Source: Lepraria neglecta (Eukaryota; Ascomycota; Lecanoromycetes; Lecanorales; Stereocaulaceae). Taken from it: a stretch of 64,000 nucleotides of DNA. Positions 34,247 to 45,423 of this stretch are shown here, in pieces. Below the pieces are notes generated by a model. That model saw nothing but the letters and a program-made list of their open reading frames with translations. It did no database searches and was not told the DNA's origin. The stretch is from assembly GCA_033220425.1 (NCBI GenBank), contig CM065651.1, positions 2,356,001-2,420,000 of the forward strand, in the 5' to 3' direction. The first letter of the stretch is position 1. Each line of letters begins with the position of its first letter. The translations under genes were made by a program, and so were the position numbers.

Positions 34247-35410
34247 TCAGTTGGGGCATGCGGCCTGAACGTGTCCAGGTTGCTTGCACTAATACACATT
34301 AACACCAAGGTTCATTATAGAGTGGGAACATTGAGTCCCTACCTTGTAGCACACACGCTCTGAGCTCGGCTCCGAGGGGCAATCACGAGATAGATGACCG
34401 ACTTCACCGCCTGTTATTGTTAGCTGACGCGTTCGAAGAGAAGGTGGAGTGTCGAGAGGAGACCTACAGTTGTAGCACTTCTGGCCTTGAGTGCAATCCC
34501 TGCTCATGTGGCCATAGCCACCGCATGAGTAGCAGGTCTGGCCGCCGGCCCCACGGCCTCCTCCATATCCGCCGCCGTAGCCTCCTCCGCCATAGCCACC
34601 CCCACCGTATCCGCCACTCTCAGTGCAGTTGCGGGCAATGTCTGCATTGAATACCAATCAGCATGTGCAAGGCAATAGCGGTGGAATTGAGCCTTGCTTA
34701 CGACCGACCTTGCCACATTTGTAGCATTCTTGACCTTGACAATACTCATCAGTCACGCCAAAAATTTGTATCTTGATGGACAAAGCTCACCACCACCACC
34801 ACCACCACCACTACCACCTCCTCCTCCTCCTGAGTATCCGCCGCTCATGCCTCCTGCCGCACCTCCTCCAGCGCCAGGGTTGGGACATTCGCGCGAGATA
34901 TGACCGACTTCACCACAGCGGTAACAGGACTTCTCCTTCTGTGGAGCATTGCATTCGCGACTGACATGCCCTTCTTCTCCGCAATTGTAGCAGGTCGGTG
35001 TGCCGCGCTTTGGGCAGTCGCGTGCTTGGTGAGAGCTGTCGCCGCCTGTAGTTACCTCCAGTCAGCCTAAGCACCAGATTTGGTTTCGCAACTCGAAGTC
35101 TCAGTAAAGATATTGCAAGAGCTAGGACGAGGGCAGCTACAACCCAAGCGACAACTGGAGTATCACTCAAGATGTGCTTACTGCAAGCAAACACGAGCCA
35201 GCTCTGCATAACATATGCCGAGAGTATCACGAATGTCTGTGTGCTCTACCAAAGGTGTCGGGCTGGAAAGGCCCACGAGCCAGCGTTTGTGGTGGAAGTG
35301 AAAATCTCGATAGCGGGGAATGTAGAAGCCAGGTGAAAACTGGTGAGAAGAGAAGAAGGTGAGGACTCACAGTTGAAGCAGCCACGTCCACCTGGCTGCG
35401 AGAAGTCCAT
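34247..35410 (-). CDS. GIS2: Gis2/Byr3/CNBP-type protein with seven CCHC zinc knuckles
   Basis: Six exons (35410-35371, 35045-34791, 34734-34702, 34641-34468, 34410-34343, 34288-34247) give 203 residues. Seven CX2CX4HX4C knuckles follow one another: CFNCGDSSHQARDC, CYNCGEEGHVSREC, CYRCGEVGHISREC, CYKCGKVGHIARNC, CYSCGGYGHMSRDC, CYNCGEVGHLSRDC, CYKCKQPGHVQAAC. Seven is the number in yeast Gis2 and human CNBP. Two Gly-rich RGG-like linkers lie after knuckles 3 and 4. These proteins bind G-rich single-stranded RNA/DNA and act in translation of particular mRNAs and in stress granules. The short exons split several knuckles in two. Intron 1 is 325 nt, four to six times longer than the rest. Frame and all phases close exactly. 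Confidence 0.93.
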
Positions 35411-35828
35411 GATTGCTAGTGTGTGTGGTTCTAGGTGAGGCTTGAGGTCAGCTTCGTGCTCAGTGGGCTTGTGGTAAAGTGAAGTGAGTTTTCGTTGCGG
35501 GGCGTGCATGAATTGCAGACTTCGAGGCAAGCTTACTTTCTGTGATGTATCCAAGTGTAGTAGCTAGACTTGATTGTGAGCAATGTGCAAAGAACTTTGG
35601 ATGTTGTCCACTTCAACGTGAGGTGGTCAAGAGCCGGGTGAAGTTGTTGACAAGTGAGCGTGTTTGGCTTTAAGATTTCTTCAGGTCGTGGGGCAATGGC
35701 GCTAGTCAAAACTCGCTAAAACTGTCCCTTGGGGTTCACTCCCGTCATCGTTGAAACAGTTCGGGCCTTTGGAGGACAGAAGCTTGGCTTGTTGCTTTAG
35801 TACTCTGCCTTCATCTCATGGGACGACT
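35411..35828. promoter_or_regulatory. Bidirectional promoter between zinc-knuckle and F-box genes
   Basis: The two start codons face away from each other and are 418 bp apart. The frame upstream of ATG 35410 is open for another 48 codons, so a longer N-terminus cannot be excluded, but ATG 35410 gives the family start (MDFSQPGGRGC). Confidence 0.5.
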
Positions 35829-37442
35829 ATGACCAAGCGTCCTCGTGAAGATGATGTGGATGATTCTCACTCTGCTAAGCGGCTCCGAACCAACAAGCAT
35901 CCGGACAGATTGTCCTTCTTAAGCGACGAGCTCCTGCTCAGGACTCTGTCCTTTCTTTCTGTCTCAGATCTCGTTACTTGCCAAAGGTGCGCATGCGGAA
36001 CCTTGTTATGGACTTGTAGCTGACCGTGAAGACTCTCCCGGCGACTGAAAGCTCTCGCTGGTGATCCCCAACTATGGAAAGCTTTGTTCTACGACCGCTT
36101 CGTACGGCCTCGAGCTTCACGAATACCAGGCGTCCGCGACCTGGAGACCTCCGCCCAGTCCCTTTACTACTCGTCCAAAATATCGAAATGGCTCGACGAT
36201 GACCACCTGGTGAAAAGAGGAAAGGCAACGAATTGGAAAAAGCAATACAAGTTACGCCACAACTGGTCGAGGGGTAGCGCCAACGTCAGCGAGACCCAGG
36301 TGGCGGAACAACCATCTACACCTCCTCTGCTTGTACGGTTATACGATGATATTGTTGTGACCGCGGATTCAATGACTGGTATAAGAGCTTGGTCATTGAA
36401 CGGGGATGACCGATTGATAGCAAGCACACCGCTTTGCCATACTGGTCCCATATCCTTGGCGATAGATGACACAGGATCCTCAGAAGATCAGGTCGGCATC
36501 TCGGTTGGGTTTGATGATGGCCGCTTTGCAATCTACACCTTACTAAGGAACGAGCGGGCATTTACTCTACGGTACACTCATGCTGCGTCCACAAATGGCG
36601 CTATTCATGCCATTGCTTACGCCTCGCCTTACCTCCTGACGATGACTGGAGCGCCGCTACTATCTTTGTACCGCTTTGGTCACGACAGGAACGCTGCTGC
36701 TGGTGATACAATGTCCGCTCCAACACTCATATCCTCACTTCGATCTCATACTACATACCCACCTGTAACTTTGGCGATACGAGCTTCTCCCACCAGCATT
36801 GTGGCTTCAATAGCATACGCCATGCCCAGTTGGACTGTGGGATGGTCTGTCGGATTACAAGAGCTTCGTCTTACTGGTGATGGCACCATCTTAGATTCTC
36901 GGATGGCGTCTGCCTCGAACAGCAGTTTACGTACGCCAAGATTACGCACAAATCTACGCGTAAACGCCGGAGCAATGTCATCTATCAAAAAGCCCACATC
37001 TTTGTCATACAATCACCCGTATCTACTCTCAGCTCACTCAGATAATACTCTCACCTTCTACATGGTAATATCTAACGCTGAAGAATTGAGCATCTCAGCT
37101 GGGAACAGGCTGTGGGGCCACACATCTTCAGTCTCAGGTGCTCATGTAGGAGACCGGGGTAAAGCTGTGTCTGTCAGCACATTAGGCAACGAGCTTCGAT
37201 TATGGGAGCTCGAAGGAGGAATATCGTCTAGCGCATCTAGACGGCGTGCAGCTGCCGGTGAAGCCAGTGTACAAGTGCGTCCGGAGCGGAGAAGGAGCTT
37301 TGTTGAAGAGTCAAGGCTAGACCGAGAACTAGAAGAGTCGAATGTCACCAAGGGCTGGGTAGCATTCGACGAGGAGAAGGTGATCTTGCTCCGAGAGAAG
37401 ATACAGGGAGTCCAAGCTCTGGTAGTGTACGATTTTTCATGA
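35829..37442 (+). CDS. F-box protein with WD-like beta-propeller
   Basis: Exons 35829-35986 and 36032-37442 (45-nt intron) give 522 residues. The N-terminal KRPRED...AKRLR is a likely nuclear signal. The F-box spans residues about 28-73 (LSFLSDELLLRTLSFLSVSD, split by the intron, then LSRRLKALAGDPQLWKALF). The rest forms repeated strand units with WD-like ends (IRAWSLNGD, LRLWELEGG, DNTLTFYM), enough for a seven-blade propeller. F-box proteins link targets to the SCF (Skp1-Cul1) ubiquitin ligase, and the propeller should bind the substrate. The family is conserved in Pezizomycotina; the substrate is unknown. A charged region near the end (RPERRRSFVEESRLDRELEE) may be a flexible insertion in the last blade. 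Confidence 0.85.
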
Positions 37443-38071
37443 CGTTGGTTAATGAACGATGTTGGAAAGTTCTTTCAACATCTAGCATACGTCCATGAAT
37501 TTAGGATAGAACATCCGAAGAGAAAAGTTCACATGAACAGCCATGAAGCACGTCATACTACATCCAATACACTTATCCAGCCTTTCCCTTGCATGTGATG
37601 ATCGCAAGACCTTGCAAAACTAATGAGCCCACTATTTGTCGAGGTATGTAAAGGAAGATGATGTTTCATTTGTAGATTCATGCTGTATGTCACTACCTCG
37701 AAATCTATGGTCTATATGTTGAGATAGTATGTTGAGGCCCCAAGAAAGTCTTACCCAAGCCCTTCTCACGAAAGTGATTTCATCAGCTCTATCCAACGAC
37801 TTGAAAACGAGCACTGAAGCGAAGAAATTTGTTAGTCGGTATTCTTAAGCACCCCGCTCGAGCTAGAACACTAGGGAACCCTTTCTTGCTGCTCTGCCGA
37901 GCTTTATTAGGGAAGCTTGACTCTGTCAGGTATCCGAAGTCTATCAATCCACCAAATTGGCTACTGGCTTTCTAAATGGTCTTTGGACATAATGCCCGCC
38001 TGAAGACCTGCTGGGCGGGACTGTCCGCAGGATCGTCTAATTGATACGAAGCCAGACCAAGGCGCAAAAAT
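37443..38071. other. Convergent 3' regions
   Basis: Lies between the ends of the F-box and Nudix genes. No gene seen; it probably holds both 3' UTRs and poly(A) sites. Confidence 0.5.
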
Positions 38072-39415
38072 TCAAAGACGGCTCCTCCGATGCTTGCGGA
38101 TCAAGTAAGCTGCAAAAGTAGTCCCAACGGCAAATCTCAGGAGGAGAGCCACGAGGGCAGCTCTCCGCAATTGCTCAGAGTAGCCATCAAGAAGCTGCAA
38201 GGCAGCGACACCAGCTTCTGATGCTTTGCTCCGTCGTGTGGTCGAGGTGGTGAAAGTGGTGTTGTCCAGACCACCAATTTGGATCTTGTTGGAACCAGGC
38301 CTACCGGTTGTCGTAGTCAGCTCCCGCAACTTTCGTGACCGAAATTTGTAGGCCAAAAGCCAGACGGTAAACCGTATGTCCCAAGGAGAGAGCGTTGGCC
38401 AACTCCAGAGTTTGGATGTTCCGTTTACGTCAATCAACTCAAGGAGGTCTGCAATCATGCCGAGCGTCAATCCCCATAGCAATAGTGGCTGATCATCTGC
38501 ATCGGACTGCCTCTCGTCTCCAAAAAATGCAGTGTTGAGAATGCGGGCCACGGAGCCGCTGAAAGATGTTGGACTTTCATCTTCGGGAATGTAGCCGGGA
38601 AGAGAGCTGCAGTATAGGCTCTCCGTTGGTTTCAATTTGACAGCCCCGAAAACCATCTGCCCAGCTATTGCTCGAATGAGCAACCTTATATATGGCGATG
38701 TTTGACGCGTGAATCGTTCAGAGACGTCACATTGTATGCTCCTCCTCAGCGAGGGTGTCAAGAGCCCTCTCATAGGTACCCAATGGGCCGAATGAATCTC
38801 CGACGGCTGCAATGCCAGGGGTGGAAGATCATGGCGCATCATAAGATAGACAAACGGACAAAGCACCATGAGTCTGAGACTATCAGTGGATAGAATATGT
38901 GTCTGGAAAAAATTGTATACTCACGGCGTCTCTCCCCACATCATTCTGATCACGCGCTCAGGTAAATTGCCGATGAAAAGGCTATGGTCGGTGTCAAGAT
39001 TGAGGCCTGTTTCCTCCATGGTTTCTCTTATGCTTGTCGCACGATCATCAGAATCGCCTGGGTCTCTTTTGCCGCCTGGGAAGGCAATATGGCTGGTCCA
39101 TCTGTCGCCTGCTCTTGCAGCGCGCTTGATGAAAAGCACTTCAGGATCGCCATGTTGGACCCAGGATTGGGAGAAAAAGTTGGCCAAGGATGCTTGGAAA
39201 GGCTGAGCCGATGAGGAGCATTTCTCTTGATCGAAGACCGCCTCCTGACGAAAGGGGGGCCTGATACGTATCACCAATGCCACTGATGCTCGTTTCTTAC
39301 ACCCTGGAGGATTGGGGACATGCAGGCATTCTTCATTGTGAATTTCTTGGAGAACACCCTTGAGACGTAAGGAGAGAGGCTCTGCGGCTTTTGAGCCACT
39401 ATCAGTCTCTTCCAT
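38072..39415 (-). CDS. Nudix hydrolase (CoA-pyrophosphatase-like) with C-terminal membrane tail
   Basis: Exons 39415-38925 and 38879-38072 (45-nt intron) give 432 residues. The Nudix fold begins near residue 45 (KRASVALVIRIRPPF). It carries LFIKRAARAGDRWTSHIAFPGG, a good match to the LLTxRSx3Rx3Gx3FPGG motif of CoA diphosphatases. The Nudix box is GGKRDPGDSDDRATSIRETMEETGL, with the metal-binding REtxEExG intact and a longer, acidic first part. A second module after the splice (VLCPFVYLMM, HWVPMRGLL) is the usual C-terminal half. The last 35 residues are a hydrophobic helix plus basic end (AALVALLLRFAVGTTFAAYL, RKHRRSRL), a tail-anchor pattern. An N-terminal extension to 39610 is possible, but ATG 39415 avoids the neighbour's promoter. 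Substrate inferred: CoA or a related nucleotide diphosphate derivative. Confidence 0.85.
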
Positions 39416-39655
39416 TGAGGGAGCACTTCTGAAGTGACATGAGGAGAAAGAGAATGAGAGCTGAGCTCGAAAGTAAGCAGCGAGGCATGTCTCTGGCGGA
39501 TGGCCGGCCCGTTCCGCTGCACGTGGGGTTGAGCCCCACCGCAAGCACGAACTTCTCTGGCATTGCTCCTTACAAACGCTTCCATTCCCATTGCATGCCC
39601 TGATGTTCATGGCCTCTCAGATCTTACTCCATTTTCGAAGTCAACGCTTGTTAAA
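39416..39655. promoter_or_regulatory. Short bidirectional promoter between Nudix and VTC genes
   Basis: Only 240 bp separate the two start codons, so the genes probably share regulatory sites. I found no exact CACGTGGG/CACGTTTT Pho4-type site; CACGTGGGG near 39520 (GCACGTGGGGTTGAG) is a close E-box match to CACGTG. Confidence 0.55.
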
Positions 39656-42125
39656 ATGCGTTTCGGCAAGACATTGAAGAATTCGATATATGAGCCATGG
39701 AAGTCCAACTACATCGACTATGGCAAGCTAAAGCGGCTTCTCCGGGAGGACGGTCCCCAGGACGAGGAGAAGGAATGGACTGAAGACGATGAAGGGAAGT
39801 TTGTGGAGGAGCTTGTCAATGTGCAGATAGAAAAGGTCAACGCTTTCCAAGTCGAAACGTACAAAAGTCTCCGAGAGCGTACATCTGATTGCGAGCTGAG
39901 GCTGGAGAACTTTGCAGAGTCCGAGAAAAAGGACAAGGAGGCTTCAAAGGAGGGTGAAAAGGAAGACGAGAAGAGTCAAAAGAGTCTGCAGGAAGTGCTG
40001 AAAGAGCTTGATGGAATAACGAAGGAGATCAACGAGCTGGAGAAATACAGCCGTATCAACTACACTGGATTTCTGAAGGCTGCAAAGAAACATGACCGGA
40101 AGCGTGGTTCGAATTATAAGGTACGGCCTTTGCTACAGGTCAGGCTCGCAGCTTTGCCCTTCAATTCAGAGGACTACTCGCCTTTGCTCTACAGGTATGT
40201 GATAGATCCTGTGCCATTGCAAGCCATTACTTCAGGAACTTATCTTGATTCTAGACTGTCTACAATGTACTCCTTCGTGAGACAGAGATTGGACGGGGAA
40301 AGTGAGAGGACCAAGTCCATGACTGAGAGTAAAAGCGGTAAAGAGACATACACATCGCATAAATGTACGTACACTGCGCAGGCGATTTAGGGCGCCAGGA
40401 CTGACCCCTGTTCTAGTTTGGGTGCATCCAGAAAATCTCCTTGAGGTCAAAACCTATATCCTTCGACGGCTTCCAGTCCTTGTTTATAACCCTCAGACAT
40501 CCAAGGTCGTGGAAAGTGGCCAGTCAGATCCTACAATAACCTCCCTCTACTTCGACAACCCTCAATTTGCCCTCTACAATAGAAAAATCGAGAGAAACTC
40601 TGATGCCTCGTCCCTGCGACTTAGGTGGTCTGGCCAACTCGACGAAAAGCCTGAAATATTCTTTGAAAAGAAGATTATAAAAGAGAGCGGGGACAGCGAG
40701 GAAACGCGTTTTCCTATTAAGGAGAAGTATATACAACCATTCATCACAGGGGATTACAAGATGGAAAAGAGTATCGAGAAGCTCCGCGATCGAGAGGGCA
40801 CCGAAGGCAACGGCGTGGCTAGCCTTAAAAACAGTGTTGATGAGATACAAAGCTTTGTCAAGGACATTGGGCTCCAGCCCGTACTAAGAGCAAATTACAC
40901 CCGGGCCGCATTCCAAATCCCGGGAGATGACAAAGTACGGATAAGTATCGATACCGATGTGGCTTTCATTCGGGAAGATTCTCTTGACCAAGACCGGCCA
41001 TGCAGAGATCCAGCAGACTGGCATCGGGAAGACATTGACAGACTTGGTATCAAGTTTCCATTCTCCGAAATTAGGCAAGGGGAGATCTCCAGATTTCTTC
41101 ACGCACTTTTGGAGATCAAGGTAAAGGATGGCTCCAGCAAGAGGACAAATGAGTGGATCAAGGATTTGATGTCGTCCCATCTCCTCAAAGAAGCACCCAG
41201 GTTCTCAAAGTTCGTCCATGGCGTTGCCTCGCTCTTTGAGGACTATGTCAACAGCTTTCCCTTTTGGCTTAGTGACCTGGAGACGGATATCAGGAAGGAT
41301 CCCGAAACTGCATTCCAAGAAGAGCAAGAGAAGAAAGCCAAGCAAGCTGAAGATGAGCTCGCAATGGGTAGTTTCCTTGGCAAGTCTGCATCATCCTACA
41401 AAGCTGCCGTCGGATCACCCGCAGGCAAAGCGGCTACGGACTTTGGAAAAAGGAGATCAGACACCGGCACCAACGACGTTGCCGAGGAGGCTGATTCGGA
41501 TGAGGACGCGGATCATGCCACTCAATCAACGCCAGGAATGCTCTCAGGCTTGCTATCTCTGTCGCCATTCTCCAATACCAAGTATGCACGCGCACATCGA
41601 CAGGGACCGGTGCAACTTCCTCCTGGTGTCAGACATCCTGGGAAGCTCATCAAAGACATGGATCCAGTCCGGGTGGAACCCAAAGTCTGGCTTGCTAATC
41701 AACGAACGTTTATCAAGTGGCAGCACATATCAGTGCTACTAGCTACCTTGTCTCTTGGGTTACTCAACGCGGCCGGAGAATTCAACAACGTCGCTCGAGG
41801 TTTGGCAGTTGTATACACTGTCATAGCATTGTTCGCTGGAGCTTGGGGATGGTGGATGTATATTGTGCGGAGTCGGATGATCCAAGAGCGAAGCGGCAAG
41901 GACTTCGATAACATGGTCGGTCCTGTTATTGTGTGCATTGGACTCGTCGTCGCTCTCTGTATGAACTTCGGCTTCAAGGTATGGGAAATTGCAGAACGAA
42001 GAGAACCCCCCACTGACTCCTCGCAGTACCATACGTTTCTTCAAGAAGTGCATCGGCCTGGAAATTCTAGCGAGACACTAGATTTCGCACATGTGCACGG
42101 GTTGAATCATCAGGACCTACGATAG
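39656..42125 (+). CDS. VTC4: Vacuolar transporter chaperone, polyphosphate polymerase subunit
   Basis: Exons 39656-40194, 40255-40364 and 40417-42125 (introns 60 and 52 nt) give 785 residues. The SPX domain (1-150) opens with MRFGKTLKNSIYEPWKSNYI and has the Lys-rich KKHDRKRG helix that binds inositol pyrophosphates. The VTC catalytic domain (about 215-500) has WVHPENLLEVKTYILRRLPV, SLYFDNPQFALYNRKI, LRLRW (the catalytic Arg pair) and FFEKK. These residues are present, which favours the catalytic Vtc4 over the accessory Vtc2/3. The C-terminal DUF202 region (about 650-750) has three membrane helices. The VTC complex in the vacuole membrane makes polyphosphate from ATP and moves it into the lumen. 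An acidic, disordered linker (EEADSDEDADHATQ) precedes the membrane part. The frame closes across both introns. Confidence 0.93.
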
Positions 42126-42518
42126 ATCATTGAGACTGAGGATTTATAAGTAGGAGACTGATAATAATTGGTATAGGCAATGACTTCGGCCGATGCCCTT
42201 CGAGATTGTGCAGGCCTTCATCAGGGCGTCATCGCTTCATTGAATGTAGAGTGAGCCCATACGATCTAATTGCCCTGTCTACCCTGCTCTTCCAATTCTT
42301 GGATGCTAGTGCTGAATCACTAATTAGAGGACCGGGATTAGTATGTGGATGTAATAGTTGCCACCAGATACCGCGTCCGAAGATTTTCAACTCTCATTCA
42401 ACACCTTTGCTGTGCTTGACCAAACCACAGAGACATTAGCTACATTCGCCTATTGAAACCCATCCGTACATGTCCACAATTGTAACTTGTTACTACCATC
42501 CAAACCTTGTGAGTTCAC
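42126..42518. promoter_or_regulatory. VTC4 3' region and promoter of next gene
   Basis: 393 bp between two co-oriented genes. No other feature seen. Confidence 0.4.
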
Positions 42519-44897
42519 ATGGCCGGACAGGCCAATCTCCCCACTCCGGACGAGAATGGCTCTCAGCATCAAAGTGAGCTTCCAAAAACCCCACGCGCAT
42601 CTACGAATATCAAAAACGCACAAGACAACCACCACAAAATCTCAGTCGCGGGCAATTCGAGCACCCCACCGCCTGATGATCTTTTCAGCAAGTTCACAAG
42701 ATTGCAAGTGCAGTCAAACGAGCATATCAAATTTGAACCGCCAGCAACTCCTCCTTTTTCCGACGATCTGGGGCGTTCCTCATCAAAAGACCAACCAGAG
42801 AGTAGCAACGACATGGCCGACAGATCTAAATCGCTCATACACACTCGATGGCCTCCCAAAGGTCAAAGTCTACGATCGAAGCTTTCCGAAGAGCAGGCGA
42901 CTGCTTTAGTGCGCAATGGAGCTCTTTCATTTGGAGGTTTGTTCTTCCAAGCTAGCCACACCGACACCCACCATATCCGTTTCTATGCGACCGTGAATGT
43001 CGACGGTGTAGAGAACGATGCAAGAGCCTCTTTCCAACCATGCTACCCTGCACCCGACATGTCGCTTGTGTTGCTCCACCCCGGCGGTCATGTAATGCCA
43101 TGGGATACGTTCGAGCAGGAGCCGAGCATGATCCACTGCTTTGGCATCTTACCAGGAACCGTGACGCTCAATCAATACGTCGGCCTAATGAATCGCCCTT
43201 TACACCGAGAGCCATGCCCCCACCACCCCATCGTGCCTCGACCGACGGCCCATCTCCTAGTCCTCCGGCGACTACACTTCCTTCAGGGTGGTCTCGACTG
43301 TGATGTCAACGTTGTGGAAGACTTGCTTTTCACTCAGCTTATCCACGACCCAGAATGGGTCAGAGGAGCAGCTGAAGAATTCGCGAAACAGATCCCGATG
43401 CTCATTGCTGCATTGGACTGTCCATTCTGGTATGATTTCCGCAAGCCTGATGCCCAGGTATTGGCCCATTTCTTCGACACCCAGGATGTGGCGGTTGAAC
43501 AGCGCTTCTGCCATCAGCTCTTGCTAAGTGTTGAGCTATACCTGCGCCTCGAAGAATTTACCCGCAAGTACGACAAAGACCAAATAAAGTCCATACTGGC
43601 TGTGATTACTGAGAAAGTTGCATATGACCTTGCGCTCGCCCAGATCTGGCTTTCCAAGATGACGTTCGAGCCTCTAGACAGTGGCTTCCTCAGACCTCCG
43701 ACGCTGTTCCAAATCACTGCTCTTACCAAGACCAAGCAAAAGAAGAGGCTCCTCGAGTTTGCGAATAACATGAAGTGGGCTGGTATCGCTGACGTTGAGC
43801 GTATGCTCAAAGAAACAGACGGAGGCGTTATCCCTCTGGAGAGCAAGAGTCCACACTCATCATCTTGGATCGCCGGTGCCATCTTTCCCGGAACTTCAGC
43901 TTTATGGCTCATAATGAGGAGCTTGATCGACTGCGATCCCGAGCTAGACAATGCACCACACGGCTTCGATCAAATGCCCTCGAACCTTGGATTCCAATAC
44001 CGCGGTTCTACGTATTGGTACTGGGAATCAATAGTCGGAAAGGTGATTGGGGCGTCCAAGGGTGTCAAGCAGGACCACGGGTGGATCGGACCGTGCCTTC
44101 AGAGTGGCGATCTCATGAAGCTCCAGACCTTGCTCGTGCACTCTAACCCACCAATCAAATACTTGAGCAAGAGCCGAGTGAAGAACATGGCAGCTCGCAC
44201 TGCCGCTCTTGGGCCACCAACCGACAGCTATCCCGTCGATGAATTCGTGATTCCTCTCCCAGATTTTGACAACATTGTCGACTGGGTGAGGATCCAGAAA
44301 CTGGCCTTCAAGCGCCATTCCTATCCCGAGTTGGCCACGGACCCCACCGAATACCATGCAGCCGTTGTCTTTGCTGTCGAAAATCAGACCATCCCCATTC
44401 GGCTTCGCTACGACGTTACGTTCATCTACATTCCTCCTTGTAAAGGACAGCACGTCCTCTTTTGGGACTACGCCTACGAAACCACCAACGTGGACGACAT
44501 CTTGGACCTACGCTCTTGGAATGGTGTTACATTCCACGAGAAGCCACCTGCCGAAACCAGCTTCCCATCCTCATCCAGCAAATCAGCCTCGAAACTTCCT
44601 GCCGCGGAAAAGTCACCTCTTGAACCGAGCTTCAGCTCAAGCACACCATCGTCTTCCAAGTCTACCAAGAGTGCTGCTGAAGTGGAATCTGTGCTCGTCG
44701 TCGAGGCTTTTGGAGCGGCAGATAATGAGGTTTTGGCAAGAGCTTGGGCCTCGCATGTTGGATTCTCCGCCGTTGTCGCCAATGTGAGGGAGACTTGCAT
44801 GGCTTGCAGCATCCGCGCTGCCTACGCTGCAGCTGTGCCTATGGTCATCCTGAATGAGGGGTATAATGGGGACAAGAGACGACGCGCTGCTGAATGA
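42519..44897 (+). CDS. Unrecognised conserved-looking 792-residue protein
   Basis: A single long exon, intact and with codon use like its neighbours, but I do not recognise the family. The N-terminal 100 residues are polar and disordered-looking. Residues about 105-470 are folded and mixed: GALSFGGLFFQASHTDTHH, FYATVNVDG, CYPAPDMSLVLLHPGGHVMPW, then helices (VVEDLLFTQLIHDPEWVRGA, QLLLSVELYLRLEEF). Residues about 470-640 contain IFPGTSALWLIMRSLIDCD and GSTYWYWESIVGKVIG. A further beta-rich part follows (IPIRLRYDVTFIYIPPCKG, HVLFWDYAYET). The last 130 residues have a Ser/Lys/Pro linker and end in an Ala-rich, Cys-containing block (VRETCMACSIRAAYAAA). No signal peptide, no clear membrane helix, no known catalytic motif. 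Probably cytosolic or nuclear. It sits between VTC4 and the Pho80-like cyclin. Confidence 0.75.
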   Translation: MAGQANLPTPDENGSQHQSELPKTPRASTNIKNAQDNHHKISVAGNSSTPPPDDLFSKFTRLQVQSNEHIKFEPPATPPFSDDLGRSSSKDQPESSNDMADRSKSLIHTRWPPKGQSLRSKLSEEQATALVRNGALSFGGLFFQASHTDTHHIRFYATVNVDGVENDARASFQPCYPAPDMSLVLLHPGGHVMPWDTFEQEPSMIHCFGILPGTVTLNQYVGLMNRPLHREPCPHHPIVPRPTAHLLVLRRLHFLQGGLDCDVNVVEDLLFTQLIHDPEWVRGAAEEFAKQIPMLIAALDCPFWYDFRKPDAQVLAHFFDTQDVAVEQRFCHQLLLSVELYLRLEEFTRKYDKDQIKSILAVITEKVAYDLALAQIWLSKMTFEPLDSGFLRPPTLFQITALTKTKQKKRLLEFANNMKWAGIADVERMLKETDGGVIPLESKSPHSSSWIAGAIFPGTSALWLIMRSLIDCDPELDNAPHGFDQMPSNLGFQYRGSTYWYWESIVGKVIGASKGVKQDHGWIGPCLQSGDLMKLQTLLVHSNPPIKYLSKSRVKNMAARTAALGPPTDSYPVDEFVIPLPDFDNIVDWVRIQKLAFKRHSYPELATDPTEYHAAVVFAVENQTIPIRLRYDVTFIYIPPCKGQHVLFWDYAYETTNVDDILDLRSWNGVTFHEKPPAETSFPSSSSKSASKLPAAEKSPLEPSFSSSTPSSSKSTKSAAEVESVLVVEAFGAADNEVLARAWASHVGFSAVVANVRETCMACSIRAAYAAAVPMVILNEGYNGDKRRRAAE

Positions 44898-45423
44898 GCA
44901 CTTACGAGGACGGCTACAACACATTTTTACGCATTGACAACAGCAGACGAGCTTGGATGGATCACTTCTTACGCTATCGCGAGCTCTTATTGGTCAAATC
45001 GGTCATCATTTAGAGCTGTATTGATCGCTTTCAACACGTTCACGAGCTCCTATTGGCTGAATCTCACCTCGGTTGGAGCGGCGACAACGCCATTGGACGC
45101 CGAGACTCGCTGGAATGTCTACAATTCTCTTTCTACACTCATCATGAGCTGTAAGATTCCCACTATTTCCACAATTGTACCAATTATTCCTTCTTCTATC
45201 AACGTTCTACGGCCAAAATGATGGACAATGTGGAGAGAAAGGGCCAATCGTTGTATCTAGATACCGCTATTCATGAATTTAAAGCTATCAACTATAACCG
45301 CCCGCTTGTAAATTTGAGGCTACTGTTATGAGGCCCTCAGATATCATGCTCATCGCATCAATTCATCGCCTATATACACTGTCCACTACCACTTCTCATC
45401 TCTCAGATTTCACAGACCCATCC
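44898..45423. other. Convergent 3' regions
   Basis: Lies between the unrecognised gene and the cyclin gene. The phrase GAGCTC(T/C)TATTGG occurs twice 60-70 bp apart (about 44980 and 45044), an imperfect direct repeat of unknown meaning. Confidence 0.45.

Noticed and set aside
34773-34964. His/Pro-rich plus-strand frames over the CACCAC run
   Set aside because: They are antisense to the Gly-rich linker of the zinc-knuckle gene.
35046-35370. snoRNA in the long intron
   Set aside because: GTGATAC and CTGA-like pieces occur, but no proper RTGATGA C box with paired ends.
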